Assembly (NCBI RefSeq): GCF_000812945.1
Contig: NZ_JSYM01000001.1
Location: forward strand, 1,984,001 to 2,048,000
DNA length: 64,000 bases
Source: Flavobacterium sp. AED
GTDB lineage: Bacteria; Bacteroidota; Bacteroidia; Flavobacteriales; Flavobacteriaceae
Reading direction: 5' to 3'
Positions within the stretch are counted from its first letter, which is position 1; the number at the start of each line of letters is the position of its first letter. This document shows, piece by piece, positions 33,006-42,111 of this stretch. The position numbers were made by a program, and so were the translations under genes. The notes beneath the pieces are model-generated. The model saw nothing but the letters and a program-made list of their open reading frames with translations. It ran no database searches and was not told the DNA's origin.

Positions 33006-33803
33006 ATGAAAAAAGAACTCCATATATTTTTTACCGCATTAATGTTTTATACTAGGATTCCGTGTCCTGCAACTATCGATCATAATCCAGATTATTTAAA
33101 TAAAGCGTCCCGTTATTTTCCATTAATTGGTTGGATTGTGGGTAGCGTGGCTTTTGGGGTATATTGTGTTTTTAATTATTTAGTTGCTCCTGAAATTGCG
33201 GTCCTGTTTTCGATGATTGCTTCGGTTTTAGTTACGGGAGCTTTTCATGAAGATGGTTTTGCTGATGTTTGCGATGGTTTTGGTGGCGGTTGGACCAAAG
33301 AAAAAATACTGATGATTATGAAAGACAGTGCTATTGGTGCCTATGGAGCAATAGGTGTTGTTTTACTCTTATTAGTGAAGTTGATGTCCACAAATATGCT
33401 TTTTAGAAATGCGGAAAATACGGGGCTAAATGTATATATTGTTAGTTTTTTACTCCTTGTTTCGGCGCATTCCATCAGTCGATTAGCGGCAATTTCAATT
33501 GTTTTTACCCATGAATATTCACGAGAAGATGCTTCAAGTAAAAGCAAACCTATCGCGCAAAGTTATTCTTGGAGAGAAGTGGTAGGAGCTTTCTTGTTTG
33601 GATTACTTCCATTAGTTATTTTGTCCTATTTTCAGTGGCAAATGCTGTTGATTTTAATCCCAGTTTTTCTGACCCGATTTTTTTTAGCATGTTATTTTCA
33701 GAAATGGATTGACGGGTATACTGGGGATTGTTTGGGGGCAACTCAACAAGTTTGTGAAGTGGTTTTTTATATATCAGTTATTGCATTATGGAAGTTTATT
33801 TAG
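33006..33803 (+). CDS. cobS: adenosylcobinamide-GDP ribazoletransferase
   Basis: CobS joins adenosylcobinamide-GDP to alpha-ribazole in the inner membrane, the penultimate or last step of B12 assembly. The 265-residue protein has several membrane helices and the metal-binding signature HEDGFADVCDGFGGGWTKEK, with MKDSAIGAYGA right after. The start is at 33006, 53 bp after the bluB-cobT stop, and the gene overlaps cobC by 16 bp. Confidence 0.94.
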   Translation: MKKELHIFFTALMFYTRIPCPATIDHNPDYLNKASRYFPLIGWIVGSVAFGVYCVFNYLVAPEIAVLFSMIASVLVTGAFHEDGFADVCDGFGGGWTKEKILMIMKDSAIGAYGAIGVVLLLLVKLMSTNMLFRNAENTGLNVYIVSFLLLVSAHSISRLAAISIVFTHEYSREDASSKSKPIAQSYSWREVVGAFLFGLLPLVILSYFQWQMLLILIPVFLTRFFLACYFQKWIDGYTGDCLGATQQVCEVVFYISVIALWKFI

Positions 33804-34324
33804 TACGCCACACGGAAACGGTTTGCAAAAAAGGAATTTGTTATGGACAATCCGATGTGAAAATAATGGAGCCTTATGATGCTGTTTTTCAGTCTGTTTT
33901 AAATCAATTGCCTCAAGATGCAAAGCTATATTCCAGTCCTCTACTTCGCTGTGTTCTTTTGGCAAATTACATCAAAGACAATTCAGAAATTGCTTCTATT
34001 AATGAAGATTCTCGTTTAATGGAAATGAATTTTGGTGATTGGGAAATGAAAAATTGGGATGTAATTCAACCCGAAGAACTAAATCCCTGGATGACTGATT
34101 TTGTAAATGTTCGCGTGCCCAATGGAGAGTCGTTTACAGATTTACACGGTCGAGTAGTTGATTTTATGCATAATGAACTTCAAACAAACAATTCAAAGCG
34201 AGTAATTATTGTGGCGCATGCAGGAGTGATACGAAGTTTTTTATGTAAAATTTCGGATTTGCCTCTTAAAGACGCTTTTCAGAATAAAGTAGATTTTGGA
34301 GCTGTAATTAAAATTGAATTATAA
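33788..34324 (+). CDS. cobC: alpha-ribazole phosphatase (histidine phosphatase family)
   Basis: A 178-residue histidine phosphatase. The phospho-accepting motif is VRHTETVCKKGICYGQSDV, whose GICYGQSDV is typical of CobC, and the second His is in IIVAHAGVIR. CobC removes the phosphate from alpha-ribazole-5'-phosphate or from adenosylcobalamin-5'-phosphate. It overlaps cobS and ends the salvage operon, 57 bp before the riboswitch. Confidence 0.9.
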   Translation: MEVYLVRHTETVCKKGICYGQSDVKIMEPYDAVFQSVLNQLPQDAKLYSSPLLRCVLLANYIKDNSEIASINEDSRLMEMNFGDWEMKNWDVIQPEELNPWMTDFVNVRVPNGESFTDLHGRVVDFMHNELQTNNSKRVIIVAHAGVIRSFLCKISDLPLKDAFQNKVDFGAVIKIEL

Positions 34325-34380
34325 AATCCGCAATTATTTAGGTTATTAACCTAATATAATTTTATCTTTGCCGCCGTATT

Positions 34381-34625
34381 GAGGTTGAGGTTTGTTTTTT
34401 CAAACCACATTAAAAGGGAATCAGGTGAAAGATTTCAAGTTTTAGATTTCAGATTTTAGGTTTAAATCCTAAATCATGAATCCTAACTTAAATCAAGAAT
34501 CCTGAGCTGTACCCGCAACTGTAAGCTATCAAGCTTGTTGTTATCTACAAAACCATTGTTCGCCGCGGCGAATGAGAAGGTAAACAACAAGACGCAAGCC
34601 AGGAGACCTGCCTATTACATCGAGT
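34381..34625 (+). ncRNA. cobalamin riboswitch with an enlarged variable loop
   Basis: The region upstream of btuB contains the class hallmarks. These are AAAAGGGAATCAGGTG near 34412-34427, TCCTGAGCTGTACCCGCAACTG near 34500-34521, and the B12 box GCAAGCCAGGAGACCTGCC at 34594-34612. It senses intracellular adenosylcobalamin and lowers expression of the downstream receptor. About 71 nt separate the GGTG and ATCCTG halves of the stem, where most members have only a few. The filler resembles TTTAGATTTCAG-type intergenic repeats. The 5' end (34381) and 3' end are approximate. Confidence 0.93.
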
Positions 34626-34706
34626 ATCAAACTTTCGGGAAAAAAGGTTTGGGTATGGGTCATTCTATGCTTTTCTCCCCAATTTATTAAATTTTACATT
34701 TTTAAA

Positions 34707-36617
34707 ATGAACAAAAAATTCATTCGCTTTAGTGCGATTGCATTGTTATTTGCAATGAACACGTATGCACAAAACCAAGAGCCAAAACAACTTGATGAGG
34801 TTGTCGTTTCCGATTCGAAATTTGCATTATCAAAAGAAAAATCAGGAAAAGTTATCGTCAAAATTACTGCTGAGGATTTGAAGAAAAAATCAGGCCAATC
34901 AGTAGCTTCAATTTTAAGTACAGTGGCAGGTGTTGAAATCAATGGAAATCAGAGTCGTAATGGTAAGGATTTGGGACTTTACATTCGTGGAGGAAGAAAT
35001 CATCAGGTTTTAATTTTGATTGATGGTGTTCCGGTAACAGATGCTTCTGGAATTAGTTTATCGTATGATTTGAGATTGCTTCCAGTGGAGCAAATTGAAA
35101 GTATTGAGATTATGAAAGGCGCTTCAAGTACTTTATACGGTTCTGGAGCAGCGACAGGTGTTATTAATATTACACTAAAAAAAGCAGGTAAAAAGGCTAT
35201 TGCAGGAAATGCATATATGAATATTGGTACACAAACAGTTGCTAAAAAAGCAAATTATAGTGTGCAAGATTACAATCAGGGTTTTGCTGTAAACGGTGGT
35301 TTTGAAAAAGTAAATTATTTTGCTTCTTTGAATAGTACTGAAACTACAGGGATTTCTGAAGCAAAACCATTAAATTTAAATACTAAATTTGAAAATGATG
35401 CTTTTTCAAGAGTAAATTCTTTAGTGAAAATTGGCTTTACGCCAACTAAAAAATTATCGTTTGATTTCTTTGCTAATTATGATCGAATGAAAAACGATTT
35501 TGATGCAGGTTCATTTGCAGATGACCTTAAAAATTTCAGTCTTTCGGAACAATTTAGAGTTGGTTTTACTCCAAAATATAAATACAATAAAGGAGAATTG
35601 GTAATTAATACAAGTGCAAACGTAATCAACCGGGATATCTTTAGTTATGGCTCTTTATTTCAGGCTAAGTCAAGAAGTGTCAATGTTGATGCCTTTAATA
35701 AATATGAAATTTCATCTCAATTATTTGTCGTTACAGGAACACAATTTCAGTTTCACGAAATGTCAAACATGAGCCAGTATGACGCAATTACAAATGAAGT
35801 GGCTAAATTTAATATGATTGATCCTTATGTAGCTGCTGTTTATAATTCAGACTTTGGATTGAACTTAAATGCAGGAGCACGTTATAATATTCATAGTAAA
35901 TACGGGAATAATTTAGTTTATAATGTTAATCCATCGTACAGCTTTTCAGAATCATTAAAAGTATTGGCTTCTTATAGTACTGCATTTGTCACTCCAAGTT
36001 TGTACCAATTGTACTCTCCGTATGGTGATTTGAATTTGTCTCCAGAGAAAGATGCGACTGCCGAAGCTGGTTTTGAAGCAAGTTTAGTAAATAAGAAAGT
36101 AGTTTTAAATGCAGTTGTTTTTCAAAGAGAAGAGCAAGATGCTATAGGTTTTGATTTGATGACTTATAAATACTTCAATGTTAATGGTAAAAACAAAGCT
36201 AAAGGTCTTGAAACAATGATTTCTTATGCTTTTAATGATAAAGTAAAATTCAATGCCAATTATACGTATACCGAATTAGAAAGACAATCTCGTATTCTAA
36301 ACCCAAAACACAAAGTAAATGCTGCTCTTGATGTGCAAGCAACAACGCGTCTTGCTTTTAATGTTGCGTACCAATTTGTGTCTGATAGATATTTAGAATA
36401 TACAATCTATCCAGCTCCAACATATGATCCTGTATTGAAATCAGAAGTTTTAAAAGATTACCAATTAGTAAATGCTAATGTTCGTTACGAATTAATCAAA
36501 AACAGATTAAACGTTTTTAGTGCTGTTGATAATATTCTGGATAAGGATTTTGTTGAAAGCAGAGGATATAGCACTAGAGGAAGAAACTTTAAATTAGGTT
36601 TGAATTTCTTATTCTAA
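34707..36617 (+). CDS. btuB: TonB-dependent cobalamin receptor
   Basis: A 636-residue outer-membrane receptor. The signal peptide ends near residue 22 (MNTYAQ). The plug domain spans about 45-150 (SILSTVAGVEINGNQSR, LILIDGVPVTD, IEIMKGASSTLYGSGA), and the rest is the beta barrel ending in Phe (LGLNFLF). TonB-driven uptake of corrinoids is supported by the cobalamin riboswitch directly upstream and the salvage genes. A strong terminator follows. Confidence 0.94.
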   Translation: MNKKFIRFSAIALLFAMNTYAQNQEPKQLDEVVVSDSKFALSKEKSGKVIVKITAEDLKKKSGQSVASILSTVAGVEINGNQSRNGKDLGLYIRGGRNHQVLILIDGVPVTDASGISLSYDLRLLPVEQIESIEIMKGASSTLYGSGAATGVINITLKKAGKKAIAGNAYMNIGTQTVAKKANYSVQDYNQGFAVNGGFEKVNYFASLNSTETTGISEAKPLNLNTKFENDAFSRVNSLVKIGFTPTKKLSFDFFANYDRMKNDFDAGSFADDLKNFSLSEQFRVGFTPKYKYNKGELVINTSANVINRDIFSYGSLFQAKSRSVNVDAFNKYEISSQLFVVTGTQFQFHEMSNMSQYDAITNEVAKFNMIDPYVAAVYNSDFGLNLNAGARYNIHSKYGNNLVYNVNPSYSFSESLKVLASYSTAFVTPSLYQLYSPYGDLNLSPEKDATAEAGFEASLVNKKVVLNAVVFQREEQDAIGFDLMTYKYFNVNGKNKAKGLETMISYAFNDKVKFNANYTYTELERQSRILNPKHKVNAALDVQATTRLAFNVAYQFVSDRYLEYTIYPAPTYDPVLKSEVLKDYQLVNANVRYELIKNRLNVFSAVDNILDKDFVESRGYSTRGRNFKLGLNFLF

Positions 36618-36645
36618 AAAAATAAATATTTTAGTTTTAGTACTT

Positions 36646-36678
36646 AAAACCCGTTCCTTAATTTGGAACGGGTTTTTT
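36646..36678. terminator. rho-independent terminator after btuB
   Basis: AAAACCCGTTCC (36646-36657) pairs with GGAACGGGTTTT (from 36665) around a 7-nt loop, with a T-run at the end. It serves btuB and probably also the convergent amidase gene. Confidence 0.88.
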
Positions 36679-36685
36679 GTTTTTA

Positions 36686-37300
36686 TTATTTCATTTCCGA
36701 AATAAATTCTGAAATGGATTTAGCAATTTTGTTTTGCTCCTTATCATCAATCAAGTATTTTTTGTCATTTTCATTGGTCAAATAACCAAGTTCGACAATT
36801 ACTGCAGGTACATCTGATCTTTTTAGAATGTAAAAAGGACCGTTTTTTATACCAGATATTTTCAAATTTGTATCCTTTGAAAATTTGTCTTGCAGTCTTC
36901 CGGCAATTTCATTTGATTTTTCAAAAAACTCAGTTTCTTTAGCGACATAAAATTCTAAGCCAGATGTTTTATTATTTAAGCTTGAATTTACATGTAGCGA
37001 TAAAACTAAATCAGGTTTGATTTTGTTGATAAAATCAGTTCTTTCTTCATAGGATAAAAAGGTGTCATCTGATCTTGTAAGATGAATCACAACATTGCTA
37101 TTCAAAGACTTAATTTTGTTAGTGACTTGTTCTACAATTTGTTTTTCGGTAATGGAATTAGAGATGACTCCAAAATCATTCCCGCCGTGACTGGCATCAA
37201 TAACTATATTTATTTTTTTTGGCTCTAATGTTTTTGAGCTTATAAATGAAAAAGAAACAATTATAATTAGTATTAAAAATACTTTTTTTAAATTTTCCAT
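36686..37300 (-). CDS. N-acetylmuramoyl-L-alanine amidase
   Basis: A 204-residue Amidase_3 enzyme that cleaves the bond between muramic acid and L-Ala in peptidoglycan. A signal peptide or anchor (about 6-22) is followed by the zinc-ligand motif IDASHGGNDFGV. LSLHVNSSL holds the second His, and VIVELGYLTNENDKK the catalytic Glu. The overall length is that of a minimal exported catalytic domain. It is a single gene facing btuB. Confidence 0.92.
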   Translation of the reverse strand: MENLKKVFLILIIIVSFSFISSKTLEPKKINIVIDASHGGNDFGVISNSITEKQIVEQVTNKIKSLNSNVVIHLTRSDDTFLSYEERTDFINKIKPDLVLSLHVNSSLNNKTSGLEFYVAKETEFFEKSNEIAGRLQDKFSKDTNLKISGIKNGPFYILKRSDVPAVIVELGYLTNENDKKYLIDDKEQNKIAKSISEFISEMK

Positions 37301-37375
37301 TTAGTTCTTTTTTAGGATGTTAAGTGTTAAATGTAAACTTAAAAAAAGTATTTTTATTATGGAGACGTTTTAAAT

Positions 37376-38821
37376 TTATTTTAAAGCTTTCAAAAGCCCT
37401 TCGGGTGCTTTTTCAAGATACATTTGGTTTTGTAACCCATCTATAGATTTTGAATCTTTAAAATAATTAAAATCTTTTTCCGGACTTTGTTTCATCATTC
37501 TGGCAGTTCCAGTAATTTTACCAATAGCAGTGCTCAATAAAGGTTCTGCAGTGTCGCCAAGAACTCCGAAAGTGCTCAAGGTTTCTTTCAGTGCGTAAGT
37601 AGGTGTTAAACCATTATAGTAATCACCAAAACCATCTGAATTTACAATTTTTAGCACAATAGGCTGCATTGCATACCTGTGGTTTGGGTTTCTGTTTTCT
37701 GTGCCAAAAGTAGGCGAATCATATAGTGTAACTGATCCAACATTTTTCCCGGTTGTGATATCCCCAATTTGTACAACAGTAATGTGAGGTTTTAATCCGT
37801 TTATCACCAATTCACTTGCTGATGCAGTACTTTTGGTTGTTAGAATATAAATTTTGGTCATATTTAAACTGTTAATAGCTGTAGTTCCAATTTTGTCCGT
37901 AAAACTATTGATTAAAGCTGTTGGATTTTCAGCTTCGAAATAAGCATTAATTTTAGCATTCCATTGTTGTTTAGCAAAGACTTGTCCTGTGAATTGTCCC
38001 GTAATCATACTCGCTAATCGTGTAGCTGTTTGAACAGAGCCACCACCATTGTAGCGTAAATCTAAAACCAAGTCAGTAATTCCTTGAGATTTTAGAGTAG
38101 CAAAAGCATCATTTAATTGCGTGTCATAATTAGCATAAAAGCCGTTGTACATTAAATATCCTATTTTATGAGAGCCAGAGGTTATTACCTTATTGATTAA
38201 AATTGGATTTTCCGATAAAACGGTTTTTGTCAATGACACTGATTTTCCATTGGCAACAATTGTAGTTCCATTGTAGTCCGCCATATTTAATGTGTAACTA
38301 TCAGCGGCTAATAGCGATTGATAGTTACTGATGGTAAGTTGAGTTCCATTTACGGCAGTAAACAAATCACCACGCTTGATTGCTTTAGTTGATGCATCAG
38401 AATTTGCAATAATATAACGTACATAGCCAAATATCTCGGTAGTACTTCCTGGCTTATAACTTAAACCAAAATCAACACCGTCATTTTTAGTTGTTCCTTG
38501 AAGCGCTCCTTCCAGTTCTAAATAATCGCTTACAATCCAGCTGAATCGATCAATAGTTTTGTCTACTCTTAAGGCATTGAATAAATCTTCAGGAACAGGA
38601 TACCCTTTCAAAAAAGTATTTAATTCTGCTTGGGTTGAAAATCGGTCATCCCCTAAATTGGGTACGTCAGCTTGCCATAAATAGTATTGGTTTAAGCCTT
38701 TCCATATAAAATCCTGAATATCTAAGTTTACTGGTGCGGCAACATCGTCGTTATCTTGACAAGATTGAAAAGTAAAAACGGCTAAGAATAATAAAAGCGT
38801 AAGTTGGAATGTTTTTTTCAT
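37376..38821 (-). CDS. S41 family (C-terminal-processing) peptidase lipoprotein
   Basis: A 481-residue protease. The signal peptide has a lipobox (FQSC, residue 20). An N-terminal helical region and a PDZ-like segment (about 110-200, IIANSDASTKAIKRGDLFTAVNG) precede the catalytic domain. LVLDLRYNGGGSVQTA and the Ser motif TKSTASASELVINGL match the S41 peptidases. It should work at the cell envelope on unfolded or tagged proteins. Its promoter region lies between it and the divergent sigma factor gene. Confidence 0.92.
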   Translation of the reverse strand: MKKTFQLTLLLFLAVFTFQSCQDNDDVAAPVNLDIQDFIWKGLNQYYLWQADVPNLGDDRFSTQAELNTFLKGYPVPEDLFNALRVDKTIDRFSWIVSDYLELEGALQGTTKNDGVDFGLSYKPGSTTEIFGYVRYIIANSDASTKAIKRGDLFTAVNGTQLTISNYQSLLAADSYTLNMADYNGTTIVANGKSVSLTKTVLSENPILINKVITSGSHKIGYLMYNGFYANYDTQLNDAFATLKSQGITDLVLDLRYNGGGSVQTATRLASMITGQFTGQVFAKQQWNAKINAYFEAENPTALINSFTDKIGTTAINSLNMTKIYILTTKSTASASELVINGLKPHITVVQIGDITTGKNVGSVTLYDSPTFGTENRNPNHRYAMQPIVLKIVNSDGFGDYYNGLTPTYALKETLSTFGVLGDTAEPLLSTAIGKITGTARMMKQSPEKDFNYFKDSKSIDGLQNQMYLEKAPEGLLKALK

Positions 38822-38945
38822 GTTTTGGGAGCGATATCTTTTATAAACGTAAAAATAGTAACTTTAGTTTTTATTTTATGTTTTTTTGTAACAAAAAGAA
38901 ATATGAATCGTCTTGATTCTATAACCACTTTATTAAATACTCTTT

Positions 38946-39455
38946 ATGAACCAAAATGAGTTTGTGCAGCTAATCTCACCATTCAAGGACAAAGTCTTTC
39001 GACTGGCAAAGCGATTGCTCATAAGCACTGAGGAAGCTGAAGATGCCACTCAGGAAGTTTGGGTTAAATTATGGAATAAAAATAAAAGTTTAGATGGCTT
39101 TAATAGTATAGAAGCTTTTGCGATGACAATGACAAAAAATTATTGTTTGGATCAATTGAAATCAAAAAGAGCGGGAAATATTAAATTAGTCCATACTAAT
39201 TTTACGGATGGTCAACCAAGTTTGGATAAAAAAGTAGAAGATATTGATAGTCTAAATTGGGTTGAAAAAATAATAAACCAATTGCCGGAACAACAACGAT
39301 TATTAATACAAATGCGGGACATTGAACAATATGAGTTTGCAGCAATTGCGGAAATAGTAAACATGAATGAAACTGCTATTCGCGTAGCGCTTTCAAGAGC
39401 AAGGAAAACGATAAGAGAAAGCATGACAAAAACGCACAGCTATGGAATTAAATAA
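38946..39455 (+). CDS. ECF-type RNA polymerase sigma factor
   Basis: A 169-residue sigma-70 family protein of the extracytoplasmic-function group. Region 2 (LAKRLLISTEEAEDATQEVWVKLW) recognises the -10 element. Region 4 (LPEQQRLLIQMRDIEQYEFAAIAEIV... VALSRARKTIRE) recognises the -35. It overlaps the next gene by 14 bp, and that gene is the likely anti-sigma factor. Confidence 0.92.
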   Translation: MNQNEFVQLISPFKDKVFRLAKRLLISTEEAEDATQEVWVKLWNKNKSLDGFNSIEAFAMTMTKNYCLDQLKSKRAGNIKLVHTNFTDGQPSLDKKVEDIDSLNWVEKIINQLPEQQRLLIQMRDIEQYEFAAIAEIVNMNETAIRVALSRARKTIRESMTKTHSYGIK

Positions 39456-39891
39456 AATAGAAATACTTTTTGAAAAATACTTTCAGGGAGAAACCAGTAT
39501 TGCCGAAGAAAATGAATTACGTAATTATTTTTCTTCGCCGGATGTTGCGCAGCATCTAGAACAATACAAACCTATGTTTGGTTATTTCTCTCTCCCAAAA
39601 GAGCAAATGTTAAAGCAAGAAATTCCACGACAAGCTAATAAACGTTTTGTAGCATGGTTATCTATTGCGGCTTCAGTAGTTGTTTTGCTGGGAATTGGGA
39701 CGTATATGTTTTATAATTATGATAATGCAAATGAGAAACAGGATTTAGGAACATATGATGATCCTGAAGTTGCTCTTAGAGAAACTCAAAAAGCATTGGC
39801 ATTATTATCGAATCATGTAAATGTTGGCATAGAAAGTGTATATTATATTAGAGAATACCAAGAGTCAAAAGAATTAATTTTTAAACAATAA
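39442..39891 (+). CDS. putative anti-sigma factor, single-pass membrane protein
   Basis: A 149-residue protein. The N-terminal 50 residues (IEILFEKYFQGETSIAEENELRNYF) resemble zinc-less anti-sigma domains in Bacteroidota, and one membrane helix lies at about 72-92 (WLSIAASVVVLLGIGTYMF). The periplasmic part is short and charged. The function is inferred from its position, overlapping the ECF sigma gene by 14 bp. Confidence 0.65.
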   Translation: MELNKIEILFEKYFQGETSIAEENELRNYFSSPDVAQHLEQYKPMFGYFSLPKEQMLKQEIPRQANKRFVAWLSIAASVVVLLGIGTYMFYNYDNANEKQDLGTYDDPEVALRETQKALALLSNHVNVGIESVYYIREYQESKELIFKQ

Positions 39892-39904
39892 TAAATAAAT
39901 AAAA

Positions 39905-40432
39905 ATGAAAAAATTTATAATAACAGTAGTAGCAGTATTAGTTTCGAGTCCATTTTTCGCGCAAGCGGCCTTCGATAAATTCGACGGACAAGATGATGTA
40001 ACCTCAATCATTGTCAACAAAAAAATGTTTGATTTAATGAGTAAGGTAAAAGTCGATACTTCGGACAAGGAGACACAACAATACCTTAATTTGATAAAAA
40101 AATTAGATAATCTAAAAGTTTTTACAACTAAAAGTACCAGAGTGGAAGGCGAGATGAAAGTTGCGGCTGAAAGATATATAAAATCAGCAGGTCTGGAAGA
40201 GTTAATGCGTGTAAATGATAGCGGAAAGAATATAAAAATTCTAGTAAAATCAGGTGCGAAAGATTCTCAAATAAGAGAGTTGTTAATGTTTATCGAAGGG
40301 GCTAAAAATGATGACACAGTTTTAATGTCATTGACAGGAGATTTTGATTTAAGTGAAATTTCGGTACTTACGGACAAAATGCGAATTCCTGGTGGGGATG
40401 ATTTGAAGAAAGCAACTAAAGGTAGAAAGTAA
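39905..40432 (+). CDS. DUF4252 domain protein, exported
   Basis: A 175-residue exported protein (signal peptide MKKFIITVVAVLVSSPFFAQA). It matches DUF4252: VTSIIVNKKMFDLMSKV, a pair of Lys/Asp-rich helices, and VLMSLTGDFDLSEISVL. The family function is unknown. It is the first of two DUF4252 genes co-transcribed with an ECF sigma factor, a common Bacteroidota arrangement. Confidence 0.88.
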   Translation: MKKFIITVVAVLVSSPFFAQAAFDKFDGQDDVTSIIVNKKMFDLMSKVKVDTSDKETQQYLNLIKKLDNLKVFTTKSTRVEGEMKVAAERYIKSAGLEELMRVNDSGKNIKILVKSGAKDSQIRELLMFIEGAKNDDTVLMSLTGDFDLSEISVLTDKMRIPGGDDLKKATKGRK

Positions 40433-40433
40433 A

Positions 40434-40967
40434 ATGAAACCTATTTATGGTATTGCGCTATTCTTTAGCTTGTTTCTGTTCAGTTGCAATCAAGAACCTA
40501 CATTGCAGAAATACTTTGTAGAAAATACTGAAAACAAGAATTTTTTAGCATTAGATATTTCTCCGGGTATACTGAATGTAGATCAGACGAAATTGTCATC
40601 GGAACAAAAAATAGCACTGCAATCTTTTGATAAGATGAATGTTCTGGCCTTTAAACTCAATGATAAAAACAAAGCGCAATTTGAGGTGGAGCGTGCTAAA
40701 GTAAGCCTGATTCTGAAAGATAAAAAATACCAGCAGCTGATGAAATTTGGTTCCGGAAAAGAAGGAGCTTCAGTAAGTTATGTAGGTTCAGATGAGCATA
40801 TCGAAGAGTTTGTTTTTTTTGCTAATAAAAAAGAAACAGGTTTTGCAGTCATACGAGTTTTGGGTAAAGACATGAATCCCACAAATATCATGACTATGAT
40901 GCAGGTCATTCAAAAATCAAATATTGATTTAGAACAACTCAAACCTTTGCAACAATTAATGAAATAG
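40434..40967 (+). CDS. DUF4252 domain lipoprotein
   Basis: A 177-residue lipoprotein (lipobox LFSC near residue 18) of the same DUF4252 group, starting 1 bp after the previous gene. Parts of the family pattern are visible: YFVENTENKNFLALDIS, EVERAKVSLILKDKKYQQL and a closing QQLMK-like helix. It closes the sigma-factor operon and is followed by a terminator. Confidence 0.82.
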   Translation: MKPIYGIALFFSLFLFSCNQEPTLQKYFVENTENKNFLALDISPGILNVDQTKLSSEQKIALQSFDKMNVLAFKLNDKNKAQFEVERAKVSLILKDKKYQQLMKFGSGKEGASVSYVGSDEHIEEFVFFANKKETGFAVIRVLGKDMNPTNIMTMMQVIQKSNIDLEQLKPLQQLMK

Positions 40968-40984
40968 TTGTTTACATAAATTAT

Positions 40985-41017
40985 AAAAGCGTCCTAATAC
41001 TGTGTCAGGACGCTTTT
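40985..41017. terminator. rho-independent terminator
   Basis: AAAAGCGTCCT (40985-40995) pairs with AGGACGCTTTT (41007-41017) around an 11-nt loop, with a T-run following. It ends the ECF sigma operon and faces the TPR gene. Confidence 0.88.
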
Positions 41018-41045
41018 TTTATTGTTTTAATACCCTTCGAAATGA

Positions 41046-41552
41046 TTACTTACAAAACATTTTTTTGTTTTTTGCAGCACTTTGGCTTCCGTATTGAATG
41101 GCTTTGGAGAAATCAGCACACGCATTCTTTTTGTCCTCAATATGAATGTAGGATAGTCCTCTAAGGTTGTAAGCGATGTAATCTTTTGGGTTTAAAATAA
41201 TAGATTGGGTGCAATCTTCAATAGTACCTTTGTAATTCTTTGATTTGTAATTAATATCAGCACGAGTAGTATAAGCATCTCCTCTTTTTGGGTCAATGCT
41301 GATAGTTGTGTTAACATCAACTAAAGCTCCTTTTATATCGCCTATTTTTTGTTTTGAGAGTGCTCTGTTTAAGTATGCTTCTGCAAATAAGGGATCTCTT
41401 TTGATTGCCTTGGTATAATCGTCTATTGATCCTTTGATATTTCCAGAGGCTGCTTTTTTTAATGCTTGATCAAAAAAATCATAAGCAATAGGGTCTTGGC
41501 TCCATCCGACGAAGGAACTTAATAATAATGCAATGAGGATTAGTTTTTTCAT
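41046..41552 (-). CDS. tetratricopeptide repeat protein
   Basis: A 168-residue exported protein (MKKLILIALLLSSFVGWSQ signal). It has at least three TPR units: ALKKAASGNIKGSIDDYTKAI, then AYLNRALSKQKIGDIKGALVD, then AYTTRADINYKSKNYKGTIED, with a fourth partial one. TPRs mediate protein binding. It ends in a Cys-rich tail (MFCK). No partner is coded nearby. Confidence 0.88.
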   Translation of the reverse strand: MKKLILIALLLSSFVGWSQDPIAYDFFDQALKKAASGNIKGSIDDYTKAIKRDPLFAEAYLNRALSKQKIGDIKGALVDVNTTISIDPKRGDAYTTRADINYKSKNYKGTIEDCTQSIILNPKDYIAYNLRGLSYIHIEDKKNACADFSKAIQYGSQSAAKNKKMFCK

Positions 41553-42111
41553 AAATAACTTAGGTTTGAAATTGGGGGTAAATTTTCAGGTAATTAACAG
41601 AACCTTTTTTATAAAGGTACAATTCTTTCAGCTATTCCATTAACGAATAGAATCGTAATTTATTTTGAATGACTGAAAGAAAATCAATTTTAGACTAACT
41701 AATAGTTCCACTTAATTTTTTTTGACACGATGATTTAATAGTTTGTTTTTAAAATAATTATTTAAGCCGTATCGTTTTAAAAATATCGAATTCTTGTTTT
41801 AATAGTAGTTGGTTTTTATTTCATATCAACTCTTGGTGTTTTTTCAATTTTATATTTTTCAGAATTGAATATTTAACACCTACATACATCATCTGTTTTA
41901 TATAATGCTTCAAATCTGCTAACTGGCTTTTTAATATAGGACTACTTTTATCAAAAATAATTTACTGTTTTATAATACATTAACTATTTGGAGCCAATAT
42001 TTTCTGAAAATTAATTTTAGAAATAGTACAGCTATAAGAGCACAACCCTTGTTTTATAAAAACAGATTGAATTATTAAAATAAACCAAAATTAACCATTA
42101 ACAAAAAAATT
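41553..42111. other. 559-bp intergenic region before the PUL
   Basis: No ORF, RNA or clear hairpin was found. The DNA is very AT-rich. It should hold the promoter and hybrid-regulator binding site for the GH16 gene, but no convincing repeated word was recognised. Confidence 0.5.
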
